Below, one piece after another: positions 14,510-21,993 of a DNA stretch of 33,857 nucleotides. The notes under the pieces were generated by a model that was not told the origin of the DNA, did no database searches, and saw only the letters and a list, made by a program, of their open reading frames with translations. The translations under genes were made by a program, and so were the position numbers. How positions within the stretch are numbered: the stretch's first letter is position 1; each line of letters starts with the position of its first letter. Source of the stretch: Desulfobacteraceae bacterium (lineage in GTDB: Bacteria > Desulfobacterota > Desulfobacteria > Desulfobacterales > Desulfobacteraceae); contig PIVQ01000014.1 of assembly GCA_003354055.1 (NCBI GenBank), forward strand, positions 1 through 33,857. The letters run 5' to 3'.

Positions 14510-15304
14510 ATGAATCGTAAAAAAGTAGTGTTGGCTTTAATTATAATCGTCGTGGTTGTTATATCATTTCCAACTATATCCGGTGTGCTCATGAAAAAAG
14601 CGATTCAAGAGAATCCGGATATTATCCTGAATGTTATCAGGCAAAATCCTCAAGCAGTGGTGGACGTTGTTCAACACACTCAAAAGGCGAACCAGCAGGC
14701 CACCATTGAAGACCGTATGGCAAAAAAAAGATTCGCAGAGCTGAAGAACCCTAAGGAACCTGAAATCATAGTCGGTCGACCGCTCAAACCCGGGTCAAAC
14801 CTTAATGCCCCTGTAACAATCGTTGTATATATCAGTTTTCAGTGCCCAAAATGCGTAGAGGGTTCAGACTTGCTTGACGCACTCATGGCAAGGTATCCAG
14901 GCAAACTAAAAATCCACTATAAACACATAACGGGCGATATCCTGTCATTCAAACAAGCCCAACTCTTTGAAGCGGTTGCTGCTCTGGACCAGGAAAAGGC
15001 CTGGTTGTTGTATGATTATATGTTTGAAAACATGCTTAATATCAGATCCCAAGGTTTTGACTATATCCTGCAGTATACACAAAAATTAGGTTTTGACTCT
15101 AAACTATTATCCAAAGACTTATACAGCCAGCGCGTAAGAGAAGCCCTTAATTCAGACTGGTCGGAGGGCAAAAAGTTTGAGGTCCAGGGCACTCCCACCT
15201 TCTTTATCAATGGTATTAGTATTACCGGCGTGAGACCTATGGAAGAATTCACTGATCTTGTGGACGCTGTACTAATATCAAAACAACTGGCAAAATTAAT
15301 GTAG
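14510..15304 (+). CDS. DsbA-like thioredoxin-fold oxidoreductase, membrane-anchored
   Basis: 264 residues from ATG 14510, chosen because GGAG lies 5 bases upstream. An ATG at 14495 precedes that ribosome site. A signal anchor spans about 5-27 (VVLALIIIVVVVISFPTIS). Then comes a helical linker rich in Asn/Gln, and a DSBA-type domain from about 85. Its active site is Q-C-P-K-C (Cys 112 and 115) and the cis-proline loop is V-Q-G-T-P-T-F-F-I-N-G. It probably oxidises or isomerises disulfides in the periplasm. IncI plasmids carry a Dsb-like protein, TrbB, in their transfer region, so this may be the functional counterpart. A TATAAT lies at 14467-14472, 38 bases upstream of the start. Confidence 0.85.
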   Translation: MNRKKVVLALIIIVVVVISFPTISGVLMKKAIQENPDIILNVIRQNPQAVVDVVQHTQKANQQATIEDRMAKKRFAELKNPKEPEIIVGRPLKPGSNLNAPVTIVVYISFQCPKCVEGSDLLDALMARYPGKLKIHYKHITGDILSFKQAQLFEAVAALDQEKAWLLYDYMFENMLNIRSQGFDYILQYTQKLGFDSKLLSKDLYSQRVREALNSDWSEGKKFEVQGTPTFFINGISITGVRPMEEFTDLVDAVLISKQLAKLM

Positions 15305-15630
15305 CATTAGGCTCGAATCCCAGTTCAAACAATTCATCAAATCGTAGCACTTCAGCCTTGCCAGTGAAATGTCTACTCATTGAATTTGTGGAGATAATTC
15401 GATCATAAGCACAGCTTGGACTTGCAACACTTGTGTCCATGTCGTTTGCTGTGTTCCTTATTTCAATCTCCTTGGATTGCTTTGAACCTTTGGCCGGTAA
15501 GATCGATTCTTTGATTTTTTCAGTTTAAATACCCAGGGGCTTTATCATATTTTTCTGCAGTGATACTGGATGCCATCCATTTTTGAACTATATGACCGCT
15601 ATCATTTACTGATAAAATGATTTACAGTCA
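15305..15630. other. intergenic stretch with a possible gene fragment
   Basis: 326 bases between genes that converge here. On the minus strand a frame open from about 15525 to beyond 15305 (with ATG at 15440) reads D-T-S-V-A-S-P-S-C-A-Y-D-R and R-H-F-T-G-K-A-E-V-L-R-F-D-E. It looks like coding sequence but has no ribosome site and runs antisense into the end of the DsbA-like gene, so it is best seen as a possible gene remnant. No terminator or RNA gene was recognised. Confidence 0.35.
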
Positions 15631-16131
15631 TCAACCATGAATTTCTATGGGGACCCCCTCTTCACTCCGGTCTTCAACAAGGACCATTTTCTCTATTGTT
15701 TCTCCTGTTTTATAGGATCCTAAATAAAGAGTATCACTTTTGGTAAGGCTTTGAACAAGTTTGCTGTAAATTGGAATTTTCAAACTGAATGCTGGCAGGG
15801 ATCCGCCTTCAAACTTGAGTTCCGGCATTGCGGGAAAATCAATCTCATCACAGATCAGGTTTAAAAAGGCCGGTTTGCGGTTAAAAACCTGAATTTTTTG
15901 CCAGTTTAGTTTTGCAAACCACTTTGTGGTCTTCTCATCTCTTATGGCCAGGAATAGTTTTGCTGTATCCGGATCCTGCACCAGAGCCAAGCTGTGGACA
16001 CAAAAACTCCGGTCAAGGCTAAAAACCCGCTTTTTTTCTTTTCCAAGCATATTAACAAGTCTCAAGGACCGGTGATAAGCCAGCCATCGCATGGCATCCA
16101 GAAAAGCGACAAAATGGAGAGTGTCCGTCAT
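15631..16131 (-). CDS. hypothetical protein
   Basis: 166 residues, ATG 16131 with AAAGGA about 11 bases upstream. No signal peptide, no membrane segment. The sequence is basic in the first half (SLRLVNMLGKEKKRVF) and predicted globular. I recognise no family. The leader contains a long stem-loop ending in T7 (16160-16226), which could attenuate its transcription. Confidence 0.6.
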   Translation of the reverse strand: MTDTLHFVAFLDAMRWLAYHRSLRLVNMLGKEKKRVFSLDRSFCVHSLALVQDPDTAKLFLAIRDEKTTKWFAKLNWQKIQVFNRKPAFLNLICDEIDFPAMPELKFEGGSLPAFSLKIPIYSKLVQSLTKSDTLYLGSYKTGETIEKMVLVEDRSEEGVPIEIHG

Positions 16132-16159
16132 TTTTATTCATATCCTTTCTTTTTAAAAA

Positions 16160-16226
16160 AATCCCACAGGCACTGCCGCCGGCCGGGGTTATTTTGATTA
16201 GCCGCAAAGTAAGAGCCTGTGGGATT
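16160..16226 (-). terminator. 12-bp inverted repeat with structured loop, terminator or attenuator
   Basis: AATCCCACAGGC (16160-16171) and GCCTGTGGGATT (16215-16226) are perfectly complementary. The 43-base loop is GC-rich on one side. On the minus strand the second arm runs directly into T7, the form of an intrinsic terminator, 29 bases before the 16131 start codon. It could end the sigma54-activator transcript or control read-through into the 166-residue gene. Confidence 0.6.
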
Positions 16227-16229
16227 GAG

Positions 16230-16363
16230 GGTCTTTTCCTGAACGCAAAATCAGAGGAGATATGGAAAAAACCCAGGGAAGAATAGTGTTCTACATTTTT
16301 GCCGGCTATTGTTTTTCATTATGTATAATAGTATAGCAATTACGATGGGGGCAGGAAAAGACC
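16230..16363. repeat. 12-bp inverted repeat flanking a 110-base segment
   Basis: GGTCTTTTCCTG (16230-16241) and CAGGAAAAGACC (16352-16363) are perfect inverted copies. The enclosed 110 bases contain a 24-codon plus-strand frame (16262-16336) with a hydrophobic sequence and an operator-like half-site (16318-16337). It might be a structured leader, a degenerate miniature element, or a small hydrophobic peptide gene. Confidence 0.55.
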
Positions 16364-16384
16364 TTTTGAAAAAAGAAAGAATAA

Positions 16385-18568
16385 TTATGACTCTATACCA
16401 TGGGCTTTCATCTTATTATAGAGCGTTTTTCTGGTAATTTTCAGGTGTTTGGCAACCCGGGAACGATTATATTTATACTTATCTAAAAGTATAAGAATAT
16501 ATTCTTTTTCAACGGTTTGAACGACATCCGCCAGTGAGGCCTCTTCATCATAATCAATCTCAACAGATTCCGGATTGGATACTTGGGTTGAATGGGCAGG
16601 AGGAGCTTTTTTCTTAGGAGGTGTCAGACTCAGTTCTCCGGTTGTGAAAAATTGGTAAAGCTTATTCTTTAACTCTCTGATATTGCCTGGGAAGTCGTAC
16701 TTATTTAGTTCTTGGAATAATGTCTTGGTTATAAATTTCTTGGTAGAACTATATGATTTGGCATTAGTGTACTCTTGTTTATACTGCGTCAAGAAGTGGT
16801 ATGTCAGCATTGGGATATCTTCTTTTCTTTCTCTTAGGGGAGGGACCTTAATATCCAACACTTTTAACCGGTAATAGAAGTCAACCCTCATCTTTCCTGT
16901 TTCGATAAGGCCCTTCATTTCCTGATTGCTGGCACTGATCAAACGAAAGTTACTCCTTACCGGGATATTGCCGCCAACAGGTATGACTTCTCCGCTTTCA
17001 AGCGCTCTGAGCAGTTTGGCTTGTTTTTCCATGGGGATGGAATTTATTTCATCAAGGAACAGGGTTGATCCGTCTGCAGCTCTTATATATCCGACATTAT
17101 CCTCAAGCGCTCCGGTAAAAGCCCCTTTTATATGTCCAAAAAACACCGACTCAGTCAAATGAGTGGGTATTGCACTGCAATTTACGGCCACTATTGGTTT
17201 GTCGGCCCTATTAGAATTCCTGTGTATCTGTTGGGCCACTAACTCTTTACCGGTTCCTGACTCTCCTTCAATCAGGACAGGCATGTTTGTTCTGGCAGCC
17301 TGGTGGATCTGATCATAAAGTTTCATCACGGCAGGAGAGTTGCCTACCATTACACTTTTACGTAAATGTGGATTTACGATTTTTTTAAGAGAGCGGTTTT
17401 CTTTCCAGATGTCTTCTTCTTGTTTTTTGATGGCAAGTTCAATGGCTTTCCTGGCTGTTATATCCAAAAATGAAGAGATTACCCCGGCAGGTTTGCCGTC
17501 TGCTCCGGGATAACAAGCTGATACCATTATGATAATAATCTCTTTTCCTGCTTTATTTTTTATGTGGCCTTCGAAAATCTGGAGTAAATTAGATTTTATC
17601 GCCTCATTTTCTTTTTGTTCGGAAATCACTGCAAACTCTGCTGACCATATGCCTGCAGCTTTTTTATTTTGTATTTCCTCTTGGGAAAATCCTGTCAGTT
17701 CTGTGAATGCCTGGTTGCATCCTTGGAAGACAAGCTTTTTATCCTTATACATCAGAGGTGTCGGTATTGATTGCAACAGGGCGTTTGTAAAATTCAATGC
17801 CCTTCTTAACTCGGAAATTAATGTTCGATTGGCGGTTACATCTGTAGCATGTCCCTCTATACCGGCAATCTTAAGATGTTCGTCATAATAAAAACGTAGA
17901 TTGCTTTCTGACAGTGTTGTTCCACCGGCGGCATGAGGCAAAGGAAGCTCATAATTTTGAATCTCGCCGCCATTGTTTTTGAGCGTTTTCCATACATCCG
18001 TATTTTCCAATGTTTTGGCACGTGTGGACGCTTTTTTAAAAAATTTTGAACCGATAATATCATCAAGCGACTTATATTCTAAGATATCAAGGACCGAAGG
18101 GCTAATTTCCTGTACAATGCCTTTAATGTCGATTCTGAAAAATATTTCCTGCATTCCCTGCAGGAAAGTGTTTTCCTGGATAGGGCTCCTGTTGTACGTT
18201 AACGCATTTTTAAAGGTTACCAGGAAAACCTTCTCGTTTTCTATCGGCCGTACCGTAATTTGACAATTCTTTTTGATTCCGGATTTGAGCGACATGGTGC
18301 ATTGAAACAGAAACGGAGTCTCCTCATGAGGGGGTAACCACTTTGAATAAGTATTAAAAAAAATGGCCTTGTCTTTTTTATCAATATAATCGACCAGGTT
18401 ATTTCTGCTTTGAGAAGGGTGGCCAAAGGCATCACGGAATAGAGAACTAAAAGCCACGATCCGAAAAGTGTTGTTAGACACTATCGCCGGGCTTTGCAAT
18501 CCCTTGAAATAGGACTCAAATTTTTCAGAAACGCTCTTCAGATGGGCTTGCTGCATATTTTTGTACAT
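16385..18568 (-). CDS. sigma54-dependent transcriptional activator with PAS sensor domains
   Basis: About 727 residues from ATG 18568. The open frame extends to a GTG at 18679, but that extension has no ribosome site and lies opposite a plus-strand frame that does. Three PAS-like segments come first (start; IFFRIDIKGIVQEISPSVLDILEY; LLQSIPTPLMYKDKKLVFQGCNQAFTELTGF, each about 110 residues apart), then a short coiled coil. The AAA+ domain has Walker A GESGTGKE, the sigma54-contact motif GAFTGA (encoded near 17115-17130), Walker B GSTLFLDEI, and R-V-D-F-Y-Y-R-L. A Fis-type HTH closes the protein (YNRSRVAKHLKITRKTLYNKM). It activates RNA polymerase-sigma54 in response to a cytosolic ligand or redox cue. 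No receiver domain is present, so control is by the PAS domains. Target unknown. Confidence 0.9.
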   Translation of the reverse strand: MYKNMQQAHLKSVSEKFESYFKGLQSPAIVSNNTFRIVAFSSLFRDAFGHPSQSRNNLVDYIDKKDKAIFFNTYSKWLPPHEETPFLFQCTMSLKSGIKKNCQITVRPIENEKVFLVTFKNALTYNRSPIQENTFLQGMQEIFFRIDIKGIVQEISPSVLDILEYKSLDDIIGSKFFKKASTRAKTLENTDVWKTLKNNGGEIQNYELPLPHAAGGTTLSESNLRFYYDEHLKIAGIEGHATDVTANRTLISELRRALNFTNALLQSIPTPLMYKDKKLVFQGCNQAFTELTGFSQEEIQNKKAAGIWSAEFAVISEQKENEAIKSNLLQIFEGHIKNKAGKEIIIIMVSACYPGADGKPAGVISSFLDITARKAIELAIKKQEEDIWKENRSLKKIVNPHLRKSVMVGNSPAVMKLYDQIHQAARTNMPVLIEGESGTGKELVAQQIHRNSNRADKPIVAVNCSAIPTHLTESVFFGHIKGAFTGALEDNVGYIRAADGSTLFLDEINSIPMEKQAKLLRALESGEVIPVGGNIPVRSNFRLISASNQEMKGLIETGKMRVDFYYRLKVLDIKVPPLRERKEDIPMLTYHFLTQYKQEYTNAKSYSSTKKFITKTLFQELNKYDFPGNIRELKNKLYQFFTTGELSLTPPKKKAPPAHSTQVSNPESVEIDYDEEASLADVVQTVEKEYILILLDKYKYNRSRVAKHLKITRKTLYNKMKAHGIES

Positions 18569-18630
18569 TTCATTATAGTTATTATTTCCCAAACCGTTAA
18601 TGGTTTTATCAACATAAGGAGTTATATCAC

Positions 18631-18720
18631 ATGGTGGCACGAGGGCGCAAAACTCTATTGATGGTCCCCAATCCACCACCTATAAAAAAACCCGTTACGC
18701 TTGATGAATCAAGCAGATAG
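18631..18720 (+). CDS. 29-codon frame with strong ribosome site, probably a truncated gene start
   Basis: AAGGAG (18616-18621) stands 9 bases before ATG 18631. The frame starts MVARGRKTLLMVPNPPPIKK and stops at 18720, where IS3-like debris begins shortly after. It may be the 5' end of a gene cut by the element. It runs antisense to the doubtful N-terminal extension of the sigma54 activator. No family recognised. Confidence 0.3.
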   Translation: MVARGRKTLLMVPNPPPIKKPVTLDESSR

Positions 18721-18783
18721 AGTATTTGTGCGACCAAAAATATATCATCAACGGGGTGAAACAAAGTATGTCACAGGGTGTGT

Positions 18784-19582
18784 TACCATTATAGTGGGAA
18801 ATCCAAGCACCAGGAAAAAAATGAACGCCTGCTCCCAGTTGTGTTGGAAGCCCATCGTATATCAAAGGGAAGCTACAGGGCCAGAAGAATGGCTGATGCA
18901 ATCAAGGATCATGGAATCCACTATGGTCGATTAGGGCTAAAATGCTGATGCCCATGTCTGGCGTTACTACAAAACAAAAAAAGGAATTCAGAGTACAACA
19001 GATAGCAACCATAATTTGCCTGTGGCACCAAATCTATTAAATCGAGATTTTAAGGCCGCAGAACCCAATCGGATTTGGGTCGGTGATATCACCTATGTCT
19101 GGACTGCTGAAGGCTGGCTGTACCTGGCTGTTGTTCTTGATTTATTTTCAATGAAGATAGTTGACTGGGCAATGAGTAGCAGAATTAATAAAGACCTTGT
19201 CATTGATTCCATCACGATGGCCACTGGCCGCCGAGAAATATCCCCTGGCCTTATCTTTCATTCTAATCGGGGTAGCCAGTACTGTAGCAAAAAATTTCAA
19301 AAAATTCTTTGTAAACACAACATATTACCCAGCATGAGTCGGAAAGGGGATTGTTGGGATAATGCCGTTGCTGAAAGCTTTTTTGGAAGCCTGAAGACTG
19401 AACGGGTCTTCGGTTCAAACTATAAAACTCGAGAAGATGCCAGGCGAGATATCTTTGACTATATTGAAATGTTTTATAACTGTCACCGGCGCCATTCGTT
19501 CATAGGTAATAAAAGTCCACAAAAATGGGGACTTTTGTGGGAAAGTGTGTCTGCAGACCATTTTTTCAAGGATTTATCATAA
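18784..19582 (+). pseudogene. IS3-family transposase (orfB) remnant, frameshifted and catalytically dead
   Basis: The longest intact piece is 19016-19582 (188 residues), an rve/DDE integrase core of the IS3/IS150 group: [40 protein letters not shown], and YNCHRRHS. Upstream, homologous sequence continues in other frames: RISKGSYRARRMADAIKDHG, then a one-base deletion near 18931, then [18 protein letters not shown], and a second deletion near 18995. The second catalytic Asp (H-S-D-R-G-S-Q-Y in the family) is Asn here (codon AAT 19265-19267). orfA and terminal inverted repeats were not found. The element is old and immobile. Confidence 0.85.
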
Positions 19583-19739
19583 TCCTCAAACATATACAGT
19601 TCAAGGAAATGACCAAATGCCGGAACAAGATTGTAACAAAGGGTTTTGGTCTTTAGCCTCGGAATATTTAAGGCCTTGGCTATGGCTTTTACCATTCTGG
19701 GCTTTTCTGGTTGACTAATTTTAGTATCAATATTTTCTT

Positions 19740-19759
19740 GTTTAATTTAATATTATAGC
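19740..19759. promoter_or_regulatory. operator-like half-site
   Basis: GTTTAATTTAATATTATAGC. One arm (TATAGC followed by AA) matches the palindromes at 9807 and 27393; the other does not. It lies between the IS remnant and the end of the 19772 gene. Confidence 0.25.
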
Positions 19760-19771
19760 AATCGATTCCCT

Positions 19772-20410
19772 CTAATTTAATTGAACCATTTTTTCACGGG
19801 GAGCATCTTCTTCAAGGATGTACGGAGAAACATCTCGGCATTCATCCCACCCGATAGCCCGGCAATAATCTGTATTGAACCAGGTATCAATGATGGTATC
19901 ATGCCCGTCTCTTACCGTAGCAAAATTCTGGATCGAAGACTGAACCTGGTCAAAGATATCGATCATTTTTTTGGGTTCCGTTAATATCTGTTCTGCCAGA
20001 AGTTCAGGATCAAGAAGAGGCCCGGTCATCTTTTTGCACTCATCATTAATCAGTCTTAAGGCGTCGTCAATCGCCTGACAGCACTCCGGATATGTGAACA
20101 AAGGACAGCCAATTCCTGTGAACCAGACAATTGACTGCAGACCGTGGTTTAACTTCTCTCTGACTTTTTTACGTTTATCAGGTTTAACCTGACCGAGCCA
20201 TTTCTTTGATACCTGGAAATGTCCCAAATCAAGTTTTTTACGCAAAACATCAAATTCGGTGAGTTTCACAATTTTCTTCCCATCAACAAACACCTCGGCG
20301 GGGAACACCTCGCTTTTAACTGTCTTAACGTCCCTTGCAGCTTGAATGATGTTTTCACACGCAAAGGACGCAAGGTCTAATATATCTTTAACTCCGTATG
20401 GACCAACCAT
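19772..20410 (-). CDS. hypothetical protein, last gene of transfer operon 3
   Basis: 212 residues from ATG 20410, chosen because AAAGGGG precedes it by about 9 bases. A TTG-started extension to 20482 would overlap the upstream gene by 41 bases. Soluble, with several cysteines (FACENI, GIGCPLFTYPECCQA, NTDYCRAIGWDECRD) and a basic segment KPDKRKKVREK. I recognise no family. It follows the ArdC-like gene with a gap of about 30 bases and is probably co-expressed with it. Confidence 0.6.
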   Translation of the reverse strand: MVGPYGVKDILDLASFACENIIQAARDVKTVKSEVFPAEVFVDGKKIVKLTEFDVLRKKLDLGHFQVSKKWLGQVKPDKRKKVREKLNHGLQSIVWFTGIGCPLFTYPECCQAIDDALRLINDECKKMTGPLLDPELLAEQILTEPKKMIDIFDQVQSSIQNFATVRDGHDTIIDTWFNTDYCRAIGWDECRDVSPYILEEDAPREKMVQLN

Positions 20411-20441
20411 ATCAATTACCCCTTTAAAATCATCTAAAAAA

Positions 20442-21815
20442 TCAATATTCCGGTTTGCTGTCCAGATCCTGACTATTATCAAGATCTACACGCAAAACGA
20501 CTTTCCCATTATGGTCTTCTATATTAATCTCCAAATCATCAATTGCGTTTTGCAGAGCTTCCCGGATCCCAAACGCTTCGACAATATCTTCTTCTCCTGC
20601 TTGTTCTGTTGCCTTATCCATGTGTTTGTCACAGCTTAAGCAAAGTGTGCCTTCATCTCCTTTTGTGAAAGCAAAATCTGTATCAAGTGTTTTTACAATA
20701 TGATGGATTTGTGCCTCAATCGACTGTTCGTTGTCATCCAGTTGGGCATCAAGATCTGTTGCCATGGATGTTTGAGGCCAGGTTGACTTATCAGGGAACC
20801 AGGCCGCTTGGGGCTGATTGCCCTGGACAAATTCGATAACGGTATTAACCAGACGGGTGGCATGGGTTGTCTGACTGACGATATGCTTGGGATTTTCGAC
20901 AAGTTGCTTGTCCCAGCATTTCTGGTATGTCGGGTCAACATTCATTTTGTATGGCAACCCTAAGGTCCGACTGGCCACAAGAGAAAAGGCTTCTGCGCGG
21001 AGCTCTTCTGCAGCCTGGTTTAAAATGCCTTCGCCGATTCGGCTTGGGCCCTCGAATCTGCCTTCCCTGGTTTTAGAGCCCGTGGCTGAATACCACTGAC
21101 GAAGCAGGCTTGCCGTATAGGCTTCAGGACTGTCAAAAACCCTTTTGGCAGGCATATGAATGGTGTCTGTTCCCACGGTGTATACCGCATCTTTTGTCCC
21201 GTGGGCCACTTTAATGGCTGAGGCCTCAACCAGTCGTTCCACCATATCGCTGTTTTGCCAGTCAATAGGCTCAAAAAAAACTTCCGGATCCGGTGCATTA
21301 TTAATCTGTGATGCATGAAAAACAGATTTGGGCCGAAAAAAAATAGTCTTACCTTCATCTCCTTGAAAAATAGCATCCTGTTCGTCTGCAAACATGATCT
21401 GCTCTTCCAGTTTATCATCACTTGTACCGGGAGACGGTATTTTAATCTCAACCGGATCGAGGATTTGCACCCCATTCCCCCCTTTCATTACATGAGTTTT
21501 CTCCCCCAGTTTTGAGGCCTGGTTAAATTTACAAAACCTGGCATCACTCAAATCGTTATCCAGCATGTGCTGGGTTAGAACAAAACTATTGATGCCGGTA
21601 AACACATGGCCTGTCACAGGATTATACGGCAACATGGTTGACGGTTGAGCCTTTTTGCCATTGTGCCCGGACAACAGATCAATCGTTTTACTGGCATACG
21701 TTTGATAGAAGGCCTCCAGATTCTTTTGGGTCTGGGCTCTGAATTCTGATTTATATTCTGAGGAATACGCGGGTCGCGTGTATCCGGAATAAGTGTTAGC
21801 GTTCCTGGCCCTCAT
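20442..21815 (-). CDS. ArdC-like protein without the zincin motif
   Basis: 457 residues, ATG 21815 with GGAGGGAG. Residues about 30-170 follow the ArdC N-terminal (DUF1738-type) ssDNA-binding domain: helix, PYNPVTGHVFTGINSFVL, KLGEKTHVMKGGNGVQI, FFRPKSVFHASQI. Residues 200-290 follow the ArdC metallopeptidase domain: D-T-I-H-M-P, F-D-S-P-E-A-Y-T-A-S-L-L, and NQAAEELRAEAFSLVASRTLGL. Where the family has HELxHW there is R-Q-W-Y-S-A-T-G (239-246), so zinc-dependent activity should be lost. A unique C-terminal 120 residues contain C-L-S-C and an acidic tail. ArdC proteins protect incoming plasmid DNA. This one may act by DNA binding alone. Confidence 0.7.
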   Translation of the reverse strand: MRARNANTYSGYTRPAYSSEYKSEFRAQTQKNLEAFYQTYASKTIDLLSGHNGKKAQPSTMLPYNPVTGHVFTGINSFVLTQHMLDNDLSDARFCKFNQASKLGEKTHVMKGGNGVQILDPVEIKIPSPGTSDDKLEEQIMFADEQDAIFQGDEGKTIFFRPKSVFHASQINNAPDPEVFFEPIDWQNSDMVERLVEASAIKVAHGTKDAVYTVGTDTIHMPAKRVFDSPEAYTASLLRQWYSATGSKTREGRFEGPSRIGEGILNQAAEELRAEAFSLVASRTLGLPYKMNVDPTYQKCWDKQLVENPKHIVSQTTHATRLVNTVIEFVQGNQPQAAWFPDKSTWPQTSMATDLDAQLDDNEQSIEAQIHHIVKTLDTDFAFTKGDEGTLCLSCDKHMDKATEQAGEEDIVEAFGIREALQNAIDDLEINIEDHNGKVVLRVDLDNSQDLDSKPEY

Positions 21816-21927
21816 TCTCCCTCCCTGTATTTGATCGACTTTGGTTGGTCAGTCCTAACGATTCTGCCTCTTCCACTGTGAGTGGCCCCATTAAATCAGT
21901 GCCCCCCTCTTTGTTGTCTTCTGTCAT
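21796..21927 (-). CDS. 43-residue hypothetical peptide upstream of the ArdC-like gene
   Basis: ATG 21927 with GAGGG 9 bases upstream, or ATG 21933. The frame reads MTEDNKEGGTDLMGPLTVEE and stops at 21796, overlapping the ArdC-like start by 20 bases in another frame. It is acidic and soluble. The overlap indicates translational coupling. No homolog recognised. Confidence 0.55.
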   Translation of the reverse strand: MTEDNKEGGTDLMGPLTVEEAESLGLTNQSRSNTGRENEGQER

Positions 21928-21940
21928 GTGCATTGCCCTC

Positions 21941-21960
21941 TATAATTTAGCTAAACTATA
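21941..21960. promoter_or_regulatory. palindrome in the promoter of the ArdC-like unit
   Basis: TATAATTTAGCTAAACTATA: a 20-bp imperfect palindrome with a perfect TTTAGCTAAA core, 14 bases before ATG 21927. It differs from the GCTATA-type sites but shares AT-rich arms and length. It implies separate control of the 43-residue and ArdC-like genes within the larger operon. Confidence 0.45.
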
Positions 21961-21993
21961 TATTAAAACAATCAAAATTTGCAATTCTTTTTT

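Noticed and set aside
15305..15335. A stretch resembling a tRNA T-arm (GGCTCGAATCCC), possible attachment site
   Set aside because: No matching acceptor, anticodon or D arms could be placed, and no direct repeat was found elsewhere.
18631..18650. TGGCAC sequence considered as a sigma54 -24/-12 promoter
   Set aside because: The GC of the -12 element is not at the required 10-base spacing from GG.
19517..19542. CCACAAAA / TTTTGTGG inverted repeat at the end of the transposase frame as an IS terminal repeat
   Set aside because: It lies inside coding sequence and has no partner at the left end of the element.
19483..19695. Minus-strand frame starting MVKAIAKALNIPRLKTK
   Set aside because: It overlaps the transposase remnant antisense, lacks a ribosome site, and about half of it is the complement of the IS end. 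It could be a fragment of another mobile gene but cannot be supported.
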